DNA of 64,000 nucleotides, taken from the NCBI RefSeq assembly GCF_000244955.1, contig NZ_CM001439.1:5389234-5453233 (forward strand). Direction: 5' to 3'. Shown here piece after piece: positions 1-7,181 of the stretch (the first letter of the stretch is position 1; every line of letters starts with the position of its first letter). The stretch is from Saccharomonospora marina XMU15. Lineage in GTDB: Bacteria > Actinomycetota > Actinomycetes > Mycobacteriales > Pseudonocardiaceae. A model generated the notes under the pieces. The model was given only the letters and a program-made list of their open reading frames with translations, ran no database searches and was not told where the DNA came from. The translations under genes were made by a program, and so were the position numbers.

Positions 1-995
1 ACGGTCTTCACCGCGCCCACGACCCGCTGCGCGTCCGGGATGTAGAGGTCTTCGAGCGCGTCGGAGAAGGGAACGGGCGTGTGCGGCGCTGTGACCAGCT
101 CGATCGGTGCGCGCAGCGAACCGAACCCTTCCTTGGCCACCAGCGCGGAGATGTCCGTGGCGAGGTTGCAGCGCGGCGTGGCCTCGTCCACGACAACGAG
201 CCGTCCTGTGCTCTCCACGCTTTCCAGGATGGTTTCCGCGTCGAGCGGGCTCGTCGTGCGCGGGTCGATGATGTCGGCCTCGATACCCGAGGCCGCCAGC
301 TGCCCCGCGGCCTCCTCAGCGACCGACACCATGCGGCCGATGGCGACGATGGTGACGTCGTCACCCTCGCGCACCACGTTCGCCTCGCCGAACGGAATCG
401 TGTAGCTGTCCTGCGGTACCTCGCCCGTGGTGTCGTACATGGCCTTGTGCTCGCAGAAGATCACCGGGTCGTTGTCGCGAATGGACTGGATGAGCAGCCC
501 CTTGGCCTCGTAGGGGCTCGCCGGTACGGCGACCTTGAGCCCGGGAATGTGGGTGAAGATCGAGTACAGCGCCTGGGAGTGCTGGGCGGCCGCCCGCAGC
601 CCAGCCCCGTACATCGTGCGGATCACGACCGGGGTCTGTGCCTTGCCGCCGAACATGTAGCGAAACTTGGCTGCCTGGTTGAAGATCTGGTCGAAACACA
701 CGCCCATGAAGTCGATGAACATCAGTTCGGCCACGGGGCGCAGCCCCCGCGTCGCCGCCCCGACGGCGGCCCCGATGAAGGCCGACTCCGAGATCGGTGT
801 GTCCAGCACCCTGCCGGGGAAGCGGTGGTAGAGGCCCTTGGTGACACCGAGAACACCGCCCCACGCGTCGTCCTCGCCGGGACTGCCCGCACCGCCGGCG
901 TTGTCCTCGCCCAGCACCACCACGGAAGGGTCGCGTTCCATCTCCTGTGCCAGCGCCTCGCTGATCGCCTCGCGATAGCTGATCGTGCGTGCCAT
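1..995 (-). CDS. acoB: 2-oxo-acid/acetoin dehydrogenase E1 component, beta subunit (C-terminus cut by window edge)
   Basis: Reading on the minus strand from ATG at 995 gives 331 codons that stay open to the window edge, starting MARTISYREAISEAL. Family E1-beta proteins are about 325-340 residues, so only the last few are missing. Recognisable stretches are the early VLGED segment, the RFPGRVLDTPISESAFIG region and the later YTIPFGEANVVREG core, typical of the beta chain of TPP-dependent E1 enzymes. With the alpha chain it would oxidatively decarboxylate a 2-oxo acid or cleave acetoin, passing the product to a lipoyl E2. It lies 26 bp downstream of the alpha-subunit gene. The substrate (acetoin, pyruvate or branched-chain acid) cannot be fixed from sequence; the acoX neighbour favours acetoin. 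Confidence 0.9.
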   Translation of the reverse strand, partial: MARTISYREAISEALAQEMERDPSVVVLGEDNAGGAGSPGEDDAWGGVLGVTKGLYHRFPGRVLDTPISESAFIGAAVGAATRGLRPVAELMFIDFMGVCFDQIFNQAAKFRYMFGGKAQTPVVIRTMYGAGLRAAAQHSQALYSIFTHIPGLKVAVPASPYEAKGLLIQSIRDNDPVIFCEHKAMYDTTGEVPQDSYTIPFGEANVVREGDDVTIVAIGRMVSVAEEAAGQLAASGIEADIIDPRTTSPLDAETILESVESTGRLVVVDEATPRCNLATDISALVAKEGFGSLRAPIELVTAPHTPVPFSDALEDLYIPDAQRVVGAVKT

Positions 996-1021
996 GCTCG
1001 CCACTCCTTCGGGACGGGACT

Positions 1022-2017
1022 TCAGTACGAGACGTAGACGTCGGTCTCCAGATCGGCAGCCGTCGGCTTGGGCGCGGCCTTCGCTTCCCGCACCGCGGTG
1101 TCGATCAACGCGGACACCTCCGCGTCGACCGCGTTCAGCCGCGCCGGTTCCAGCTGTCCGGTCTCGGCGACGCGGGCGCGGAAACGCTTGAGACAGTCCA
1201 ACTTCGCCCTTGCCTCGGCCACCTCGCTCGCGCGGTAGCTTTGCTGATCGCCCTCGAAGTGTCCGAAGTAGCGGGTGAACTTGATCTCCAGCAGCGTCGG
1301 CCCGCCGCCCTCGCGTGCCCTCGAGATCGCCTCACCTGCCGCCTCGTAAACGGCGAAGAAGTCGAAACCGTCCACGATCACGCCGGGCATCCCGAATCCG
1401 GCGGCCCGGTCGGCGATGTTGTCGGCGGCGACCGACCAGGTGCTGGCCGTCGCCTCGGCGTAACCGTTGTTCTCTGCGACGAAGATCGCGGGCAACTCCC
1501 ACACCGAGGCGAGGTTCAACGCCTCCAGCGTCGTGCCCTGGTTGCTGGCGCCGTCGCCGAAGAAGGCGACACCGACACCGCCGCTGCGCTGCTGCTTCGC
1601 GGCCAGCGCGGCACCGCAGATCAGCGGTGGGCCGCCGCCGACGATGCCGTTGGCGCCGAGCATGCCCTTGGCCAGGTCCGCGATGTGCATCGAGCCGCCC
1701 TTGCCGTGGCACGACCCGGTGCTGCGCCCGTAGATCTCGGCCATCATCGCCAAGACGTCGACGCCCTTGGCGATGCAATGCCCATGCCCTCGGTGTGTAC
1801 TGGCGATGGAGTCGCGCTCGTCGAGGTGGGAACACACTCCGGTGGCGGAGGCTTCCTCCCCCGCGTAGAGGTGCACGAAACCGGGAATCTCGCCGGTGGC
1901 GAACTCCTCGTGCAGCCGTTCCTCGAACGCGCGAATGGTGCGCATCGTTCGGTACGCCGCGAGCAGCGCGTTCTCATCGAGTTCCGGCGTCGCCGCCGTG
2001 GACAAGGTATCCGTCAT
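1022..2017 (-). CDS. acoA: 2-oxo-acid/acetoin dehydrogenase E1 component, alpha subunit
   Basis: 331 residues. The TPP-binding signature GDGASNQG, followed by about 25 residues and ending in ENNGYA, is intact. HRGHGHCIAKG and GRSTGSCHGKGGSMH match the cofactor and phosphorylation-loop regions of E1-alpha. It pairs with the downstream beta subunit as an alpha2-beta2 E1 that binds thiamine diphosphate at the subunit interface in the cytoplasm. The first 44 bp overlap the 3' end of acoX, implying translational coupling. The acoX-acoA-acoB order is that of acetoin dehydrogenase loci. No E2 or E3 gene is visible here; they may lie to the left or elsewhere. Pyruvate dehydrogenase E1 is an alternative. 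Confidence 0.9.
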   Translation of the reverse strand: MTDTLSTAATPELDENALLAAYRTMRTIRAFEERLHEEFATGEIPGFVHLYAGEEASATGVCSHLDERDSIASTHRGHGHCIAKGVDVLAMMAEIYGRSTGSCHGKGGSMHIADLAKGMLGANGIVGGGPPLICGAALAAKQQRSGGVGVAFFGDGASNQGTTLEALNLASVWELPAIFVAENNGYAEATASTWSVAADNIADRAAGFGMPGVIVDGFDFFAVYEAAGEAISRAREGGGPTLLEIKFTRYFGHFEGDQQSYRASEVAEARAKLDCLKRFRARVAETGQLEPARLNAVDAEVSALIDTAVREAKAAPKPTAADLETDVYVSY

Positions 2018-3071
2018 CCTTGACGCTCCCTTTCGATTGCTCGATACATTGCAGGCCTTGGCGACTCGCCTCGGTCAGTACGGCGGACACGTCGACGCAA
2101 CGCGGACCGTCCTGCCGCAGTCGAATCCGCGCGCTCGTCCCCCGGCGCAGTTCGATCTCTCGCTCCCCGTCGATGGCGAGCACCCCGCCGCGTGCACCGA
2201 TCTCGACCTGCTCTCCCTGCCGAAACGGCCGCCACTCGCGCACACCGACGGGCACGACGAGGCCGGGAGCGATCGGCGCCCGCACGACCCACCTGGCCCG
2301 CGCAGGCGGCGCCAGCCACAGCATCACGCCGTCGGGGGTATCGCGCGGGCTCGGGCACAGTTGGCCCGCGACACTGGAGAGTCCAATGGCATCGGGCTCG
2401 GCGAACACGCAGTACAGGCGCTGCAGGCCCTCCGGATTCCACAGCGCTCGCGAACCGACGTGCGCGGAGTCCGACAGGCACACGTCCACGAGCGCGAGTT
2501 CCGTCCTCCCGCCGCAGGTCACTTCGAGCGCGTTGGCCTGCCTGGTGCCTGCCTCGGCCGCCACGGCACCGGTCGCCACCAGCCCGGCGGCCAAGCCGGC
2601 CACCGTAGCCTCGCAAAGCTGCGGAAAGGCGTTGTTCGTGCCGGTGGAAAGGGCCAGCAGAGGCACCTGCCCGCACGCCGCGGCCGCGACACGGGCGGTG
2701 CCGTCGCCGCCGAGGCAGGCTATGACACCCGCACCCTCGGCGACCATCCTGCGCACGGCGTTCGTGGTGTCCTCGGCCGTTGCGGTGATCGGGTCGTCCG
2801 CACAGAACTGCACCTTCGGCCACGGGCCTTCTCTGGCGGGCCGCCTGGTGCGGGTGGCTCGCAGCAGGGCCGCGGAGATCCCACCGAGATCGGTGGACAG
2901 CAGCGCCCTCTCGACGCCGACAGCCGCCAAAGCCGTGAGCAGCCGCCGCACCATGTTGGCCTTTTCGGCGGTCGGGAACACCGAAGCCTGCGCCACCAGG
3001 CGCCGGATGTCGCGGCCCGAAGCGGGGTTGGCCACGATGCCGACCGTGGTCCCGGTCCCGCCCACGAGCAC
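1974..3071 (-). CDS. acoX: AcoX-like ATP-NAD kinase family protein
   Basis: 365 residues. Near the N-terminus is GIVANPASGRDIRRLVAQAS and further on ACLGGDGTAR, the GGDG motif of the NAD-kinase/diacylglycerol-kinase fold, then LALSTGTNNAFP. This is the layout of AcoX, the conserved but biochemically unassigned protein of acetoin operons. It is the first gene of the operon and overlaps acoA by 44 bp. The start is GTG at 3071 with a GGGAGG Shine-Dalgarno sequence immediately upstream; the GTG two codons later (3065) has better spacing and is an equal candidate. A true NAD kinase is less likely given the context. Confidence 0.82.
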   Translation of the reverse strand: MLVGGTGTTVGIVANPASGRDIRRLVAQASVFPTAEKANMVRRLLTALAAVGVERALLSTDLGGISAALLRATRTRRPAREGPWPKVQFCADDPITATAEDTTNAVRRMVAEGAGVIACLGGDGTARVAAAACGQVPLLALSTGTNNAFPQLCEATVAGLAAGLVATGAVAAEAGTRQANALEVTCGGRTELALVDVCLSDSAHVGSRALWNPEGLQRLYCVFAEPDAIGLSSVAGQLCPSPRDTPDGVMLWLAPPARARWVVRAPIAPGLVVPVGVREWRPFRQGEQVEIGARGGVLAIDGEREIELRRGTSARIRLRQDGPRCVDVSAVLTEASRQGLQCIEQSKGSVKDDGYLVHGGDAGTR

Positions 3072-3142
3072 TCACCTCCCGGCGTGTCCGGCGTCACGTA
3101 CGACGCCTTTCATGGCACCTCAGGAGGGGGCCGCGAAGGAAG

Positions 3143-3162
3143 GGTTGCAGGGGGTTGCAACC
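3143..3162. promoter_or_regulatory. Inverted repeat upstream of acoX, possible operator
   Basis: GGTTGCA and TGCAACC arms are separated by six bases, about 75 bp upstream of the acoX start and downstream of the desaturase stop. It could be an operator for the aco operon or a weak hairpin ending the desaturase transcript. There is no T-tract. No dedicated regulator gene is adjacent. Confidence 0.3.
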
Positions 3163-3218
3163 GCGGATCGCGGCGGAGGCGAGCCGGATGAGCAGCGGCT
3201 GGCAGCCGGAAGCGATGG

Positions 3219-4160
3219 CTACGCGGCCGAAGCGAGCCGGTCGAGCCGGCCAGAGGTCGGCCAGCGCACGTCCCGTGCCCAGCCGAGCTTTTCGAAGATC
3301 CAGATCAGCCGGGCGGAGATGTCGATCTGGCCACGGAGCACGCCGTGCCGCGCGCAGGTGGGGTCGGCGTGGTGCAGGTTGTGCCAGGCCTCGCCGAAGG
3401 AGAAGATCGCCAACGGCCAGAAGTTCGCGGCCTTGTCCCTGCTGGCGAAGGGCCGCTCGCCGATCATGTGACAGATCGAGTTGACCGACCAGGTCACGTG
3501 GTGCAGCAGCCCCACCCGGACCAACCCGGCCCAGAAGAACGCGGTCACACCGCCCCATACCGACCAGGTGAGCAACCCGCCGATCAGTCCGGGCAGCGCC
3601 AGGCTGAGTGCCACCCACAGCGGGAACAGCCGGTCGACCGTCCGGATCGAGCGCTCGCCGAGCAGATCGGGCGCGAACCGCTCCGCGTTGGTGACCTCAC
3701 GCTCGAACAGCCAGCCCATGTGTGAGTGCCAGAACCCCTTGGCCAGCGCCGAAGGGCTGGTGCCGAACAGCCAGGGCGAATGCGGATCGCCCGCGCGGTC
3801 GGAGAACGCGTGGTGCCTGCGGTGGTCGGCGACCCAGACTGTCACCGGGCCCTGCGCGGCGAAACTGCCCGCGATCGCCAGTGCGATACGCAGCGGCTTC
3901 TTGGCCTTGAACGAGCCGTGGGTGAACAGCCGGTGGTAGCCGACGGTCACGCCGAGGCCGCTGAAGACGAAGAAGAAGGCCGCAAGCCCGATGTCCAGCC
4001 AACTCAGTCCCCAGCCCCACGCGAAGGGCACGGCCACGGCCAGCGCCAGCAACGGTGCGAGCACGAAAACCTTGACCGTCAGGTGCTCCGGCAGCGACGT
4101 GCGCCCGGAGGTGATGGGTTTGGGGCGCCTCGGCTTTGTCTGGGTGTCGGAAGCGGACAT
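3219..4160 (-). CDS. Membrane fatty-acid (acyl-CoA delta-9 type) desaturase
   Basis: 313 residues from ATG at 4160 (MSASDTQTKPRRP); the frame stays open upstream but without desaturase similarity. The three histidine boxes of membrane di-iron desaturases are present: HRLFTH after a GVTVGY segment, HRRHH in VADHRRHHAFSD, and HNLHH in EAWHNLHHADPT. Hydrophobic stretches between them (LLALAVAVPFAWGWGLSWL, LAAFFFVFSGLGVTV and a later SLALPGLIGGLLTW) are the membrane spans. It would introduce a cis double bond into saturated acyl chains using O2 and an electron donor, at the cytoplasmic membrane. It resembles actinobacterial DesA3-type enzymes. It is transcribed toward acoX with a 147-bp gap, so it is probably independent. 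Confidence 0.93.
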   Translation of the reverse strand: MSASDTQTKPRRPKPITSGRTSLPEHLTVKVFVLAPLLALAVAVPFAWGWGLSWLDIGLAAFFFVFSGLGVTVGYHRLFTHGSFKAKKPLRIALAIAGSFAAQGPVTVWVADHRRHHAFSDRAGDPHSPWLFGTSPSALAKGFWHSHMGWLFEREVTNAERFAPDLLGERSIRTVDRLFPLWVALSLALPGLIGGLLTWSVWGGVTAFFWAGLVRVGLLHHVTWSVNSICHMIGERPFASRDKAANFWPLAIFSFGEAWHNLHHADPTCARHGVLRGQIDISARLIWIFEKLGWARDVRWPTSGRLDRLASAA

Positions 4161-4416
4161 GAAGACCTCAGCTTTCTCGGTGTGCTGGGCAAGGAATCGC
4201 AGGATGAGTGATGAGCACCGGCGCATCGAGCAGCCTTGGCCGCTACTGGCTTCTACCACGGACGCTACCCGAGCAATTGCCACGGCGCCATGCCACGAAG
4301 GCGCGCACCGGGTGTACGCGCAAGGGGCCACAGCAGGTGGAGTGGGGCCGCGAAGCCGCCGCGTCCGTCAACCACACCGGCTACCGGCGAAGCCGGACAA
4401 GGGAACCCCTATGCTA

Positions 4417-4432
4417 CGGCTAGTAGTAGCCG
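4417..4432. promoter_or_regulatory. Palindrome before the small membrane-protein pair
   Basis: CGGCTA and TAGCCG arms around GTAG form a perfect 16-bp inverted repeat just upstream of the ribosome-binding site of the gene at 4444. Its position suggests an operator or RNA hairpin in the leader. It also contains a GTAGTAG run resembling BlaI half-sites, but the spacing does not fit a BlaI operator. Confidence 0.25.
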
Positions 4433-4443
4433 AGGGGAGAACC

Positions 4444-4809
4444 GTGATCACTGGGTACGCAACGGCGGTCGCGGTGTGCTCGCTAGCCGTCGCTGCATGG
4501 AGTTTCGTGCTGGTCGCCAGAAACCGGCCACCCGCTCGGGCGCTGTTGCTCGGGCTGGCCGGGGTGGAAGTGCTGCTGGCTGTGCAGGTCGTACTCGCGA
4601 TCGTGCTCATGATCAGCGGTGAGCGACCGGGGAGCATGGTGACGTTCCTGGCCTACCTGGTCGGCTCGCTGCTGGTGCTGCCGATCGGCACGGTGTGGGC
4701 GCTGGCCGAGCGCACCCGGTCGAGCACGGCGGTTCTGGGTGTCGCCTGCCTGACCGTCCCGGTGCTGGTGCTGCGCATGTACCAGGTGTGGGAGGGCGCC
4801 AATGTCTGA
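4444..4809 (+). CDS. Small integral membrane protein, unknown function
   Basis: 121 residues from GTG at 4444, chosen because GAGGGGAGA lies about 8 nt upstream; an in-frame ATG at 4411 is the alternative. Four hydrophobic segments are visible (ATAVAVCSLAVAAWSFVLVA, ALLLGLAGVEVLLAVQVVLA, VTFLAYLVGSLLVLPIGTV, AVLGVACLTVPVLVLRM), giving a four-span protein with short loops. It overlaps the next membrane-protein gene by 8 bp, so the two are co-translated. It resembles conserved actinobacterial membrane proteins without assigned function. Confidence 0.75.
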   Translation: MITGYATAVAVCSLAVAAWSFVLVARNRPPARALLLGLAGVEVLLAVQVVLAIVLMISGERPGSMVTFLAYLVGSLLVLPIGTVWALAERTRSSTAVLGVACLTVPVLVLRMYQVWEGANV

Positions 4810-5218
4810 GCCGGCGACGGCCAGCGGTCCCGGAAGGGTCCTCGTGGCGATCTACGCGATCTTCGCCGTGGCCGCTACGTCACGCGCCGCCGTGCAACTT
4901 GCCACCCGCTTCGACGAAGCGCCCCTGCCGTACGCGCTTTCCGCCTTCGCCGCAGTGGTCTACGTGGTGGCGACCGTGGCCTTGGCGAAGGCGAGCACCA
5001 CCTGGTGGCGAATCGCGCTGGCGGCGTGCTCGACAGAACTCACCGGGGTGCTGGTCGTCGGCACGCTGAGCCTGCTGGACCCGGCCGCGTTCCCCGACGA
5101 GACCGTGTGGTCCGACTACGGCAGGGGCTACCTGTTCATCCCGCTGGTGTTACCCGTGGTGGGGCTGTTGTGGCTACGCAGGACGGCGCCGAACCGGGTC
5201 ACCAGAACACGGCGATGA
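4802..5218 (+). CDS. Small integral membrane protein, unknown function
   Basis: 138 residues with four likely membrane spans (VLVAIYAIFAVAATSRAAV, YALSAFAAVVYVVATVALA, WWRIALAACSTELTGVLVVG, YLFIPLVLPVVGLLWL) and a basic C-terminal tail. The third span carries an STELTG motif and the following loop reads LLDPAAFPDETVWSDYGRGY, a pattern conserved in actinobacterial homologues of unknown role. It overlaps the preceding membrane gene by 8 bp. Its 3' end overlaps the convergent gene at 5199 by 20 bp. Confidence 0.78.
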   Translation: MSEPATASGPGRVLVAIYAIFAVAATSRAAVQLATRFDEAPLPYALSAFAAVVYVVATVALAKASTTWWRIALAACSTELTGVLVVGTLSLLDPAAFPDETVWSDYGRGYLFIPLVLPVVGLLWLRRTAPNRVTRTRR

Positions 5219-5549
5219 CGACGTTGGCCACCGTGAGCCCGGCCAGCGTCGCGAACAGTCCCTTACCTGAGGTCTGCGGCCTGCGCCACAGCACGTGAGC
5301 GAGAACGAGCACGAGCACCGCGACGCCGAGCTTGACCGCGACCTTGGTGTTGTTCACGTCTGCCGCGACCAGGCCCGCGGACGCGATCCCCACCAGGGCG
5401 AGGCCGGTGATCACCTGCGCTCCCGCGCTGTAGAGGGTGATCGCACCGGCGGGTCCGGCGGTTGTGGTGGCGCGCGCCACGACGCCGCTGATGATGCCCG
5501 CCATGCCCAGCAGGTGAGTCACAACGAGAAGGTCGTAAACGATTTCCAT
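5199..5549 (-). CDS. Four-span membrane protein with a BlaI-type operator
   Basis: 116 residues with four hydrophobic helices: the N-terminal VTHLLGMAGIISGVVA stretch, AITLYSAGAQVITGLALVG, AVKLGVAVLVLVLAHVLW and LFATLAGLTVANVVIAVFW. The function is unknown. The 32-bp gap between its start and the M56 peptidase stop contains a 17-bp BlaI-like palindrome. It is therefore probably transcribed either by read-through from blaI-M56 or from its own BlaI-repressed promoter. It could be a target or accessory protein of the BlaI/M56 signalling pair. Confidence 0.75.
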   Translation of the reverse strand: MEIVYDLLVVTHLLGMAGIISGVVARATTTAGPAGAITLYSAGAQVITGLALVGIASAGLVAADVNNTKVAVKLGVAVLVLVLAHVLWRRPQTSGKGLFATLAGLTVANVVIAVFW

Positions 5550-5559
5550 GGCAGCAAGG

Positions 5560-5576
5560 TACTACATCTCGTAGTA
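5560..5576. promoter_or_regulatory. BlaI-family operator
   Basis: TACTAC and GTAGTA arms are separated by five bases in the gap between the M56 gene and the membrane-protein gene at 5549. It differs at one position from the TACTACA-N3-TGTAGTA pattern described for actinobacterial BlaI. A BlaI gene is 0.9 kb away, which makes binding plausible. Confidence 0.6.
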
Positions 5577-5581
5577 ATCGA

Positions 5582-6469
5582 TCAGTACGGTACCGCGAAC
5601 AGGCTCGCGGAGGTGGCCAACGCCGTGAGCAGTAGCAGGCAGGCCAGTGGCAAGGTGATCGGAAGCCGCAGCCGTTCCGGCTGCCGCAGCCTGCGAATCC
5701 TGGCCTCCACGGGTGTGTCCGCCACCGCCAACGCGCCAGCGGGGGTGTGAGCCGTACCGTTCGCGCGAAACCGTTCGAGTGCGCTGGCCAGCGGCTCCTT
5801 GCCGTGCTGGCGTACGGCACGGTCGTCGGCACACATCTCCACGAGCAACTCGATCGCCGCACACACCCGGGTGAGCACCCGGCTGCCCGGCAACACCCTG
5901 CGCAACGCCTGAAACGGCGCAACCACCAGATCGTGCCGCTCCCGAGCGTGCGCCCGCTCGTGCGCGAGAACGGCATCCAGCTCCGCCTCGCTGAGCAACC
6001 GGCGCGCACCCGCGCTGACCACGATGCGAGGTCGCCTGCCCGGTAGGCAGTACGCCACGGCTACCGGATGGTCCACCACGAGCGCGTCCTCGCTCTGCCT
6101 GGCCACCAGTTGCAGCAGCAGCCGGTGCCGTGCCCGCGCCCGCGCGGTACCGACCACGGAAAGCAGTTGATTCACCACGAGCCAGCCCGCGACGACGAGA
6201 CCCGCCGCGACGGCCGCGAGATGCCACGCGTCCAGTTCGTCGAGCCGCACCGGCAACTGGAGCAGCGCGGGGAAGATGCCTTGCCGAAACGGTGCCAGTC
6301 CGAAACCGAGCAGCGCACCGACCGCCGAGACGACGATCGTGAGCCCGCTGATCTGCCACAGCACCAGCGCGGCACGCGGATGGGTGTGGGTCCAACGGCT
6401 GTGCAGCAACCACACGGCCACCGCCGTGGCGACAAGACCAGCCCCGACCTGGTGCCCCACCAAGATCAC
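5582..6469 (-). CDS. M56-family membrane metallopeptidase (BlaR1-like sensor protease)
   Basis: 295 residues. The zinc-protease motif HERAH is at residues 170-174, with the downstream EMCADDRAV region supplying the usual third-ligand glutamate. N-terminal spans (residues about 10-60 and 80-105) and a C-terminal span (LPLACLLLLTALATSASLF) anchor it in the membrane. M56 peptidases respond to envelope signals and lead to cleavage of the partner BlaI repressor. Here there is no C-terminal penicillin-binding sensor domain, as is usual in actinobacterial members. It overlaps blaI by 4 bp, forming a tight two-gene signalling unit. Confidence 0.88.
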   Translation of the reverse strand: MILVGHQVGAGLVATAVAVWLLHSRWTHTHPRAALVLWQISGLTIVVSAVGALLGFGLAPFRQGIFPALLQLPVRLDELDAWHLAAVAAGLVVAGWLVVNQLLSVVGTARARARHRLLLQLVARQSEDALVVDHPVAVAYCLPGRRPRIVVSAGARRLLSEAELDAVLAHERAHARERHDLVVAPFQALRRVLPGSRVLTRVCAAIELLVEMCADDRAVRQHGKEPLASALERFRANGTAHTPAGALAVADTPVEARIRRLRQPERLRLPITLPLACLLLLTALATSASLFAVPY

Positions 6470-6828
6470 GTCGACTCGCCCCGCTCCAGCGCCTGCCGCA
6501 GCGCGTCGGCCTCGTCGGTGCTCACCGACTGCGCGAACCTCACCAGCGCCGACCCCCTGTCGCCGGTGAGTTCCAGAGCTTGCAGCATCAGCTCGGCCAC
6601 GTACTCCTCGCGGCTGGCCGCGGGCGCGTACAGCCAGGCCCTGCCCTCCCGTTCGCGCCTGACGACGTTCTTGTTCGCCAGCCGGGTGAGTACGGTCATC
6701 ACCGTGGTGTAGGCCAGGTCGCGGTCGGAGAGGGCAGCGTGAACCGCGCGCACGCTCAGGGGCTCATCGTGTGCCCAGAGCACATCCATGACCGCGCGCT
6801 CCAGTTCTCCGAGCCTCGCCACGTCCAT
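6466..6828 (-). CDS. blaI: BlaI/MecI/CopY-family transcriptional repressor
   Basis: 120 residues, the normal family length. The winged helix begins LGELERAVMDVLWAHDEPLSVRAVH and contains AYTTVMTVLTRLANKNVVRRER, the recognition region of BlaI repressors. The C-terminus (AELMLQALELTGDRGSALVRF) is the dimerisation half. It should bind TACTAC-type palindromes; one lies at 5560-5576. It is the first gene of the pair with the M56 peptidase, which would inactivate it on stimulus. No clear copy of the operator was found upstream of blaI itself. Confidence 0.92.
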   Translation of the reverse strand: MDVARLGELERAVMDVLWAHDEPLSVRAVHAALSDRDLAYTTVMTVLTRLANKNVVRREREGRAWLYAPAASREEYVAELMLQALELTGDRGSALVRFAQSVSTDEADALRQALERGEST

Positions 6829-6910
6829 CCCTTTCGCCGTTCGTCCGGTGAGATTGAATCACGAACGCGGCCGGGGTAGGTGGGTCGTGGCGAAACGGTG
6901 GGCGAACGGC

Positions 6911-7162
6911 TCAGCCCGTGGTCACGGCATCGCGAGCCTGCGCGCCGAGCGCGCTCATCTGCCGGGCGCAGTGCGCGCTGCAGTAGAACCGGCCCTCGAC
7001 CTGAACACCGTGGCCGACCACCCTGGCGCCGCAGTGCTCGCAGATCGGCGCGAGCTTGTGGATGGCGCACTCGAACGAGTCGAACGTGTGCCGCCCGCCG
7101 CCGGTGGTCAAGACGTCGAACGACATCTCGTAGTCGTTTCCGCAAACCTCACAGGTAGCCAT
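6911..7162 (-). CDS. Small cysteine-rich zinc-ribbon protein
   Basis: 83 residues from ATG at 7162, set by GGAGGTGA about 8 nt upstream. Three metal-ligand groups are visible: CEVCGN near the N-terminus, CEHCG in the middle, and CSAHC near the C-terminus (FYCSAHCARQM), plus a lone Cys in FECAIHKL. This predicts one or two structural zinc sites. It starts 19 bp after the MMPL transporter stop on the same strand and probably shares its transcript. The role is unknown; homologues are annotated only as hypothetical or metallothionein-like. Confidence 0.75.
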   Translation of the reverse strand: MATCEVCGNDYEMSFDVLTTGGGRHTFDSFECAIHKLAPICEHCGARVVGHGVQVEGRFYCSAHCARQMSALGAQARDAVTTG

Positions 7163-7181
7163 ACCGATGTCACCTCCGTGC

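Noticed and set aside
81-1037. 318-codon plus-strand frame
   Set aside because: Antisense to the E1-beta gene, whose minus-strand translation matches its family throughout.
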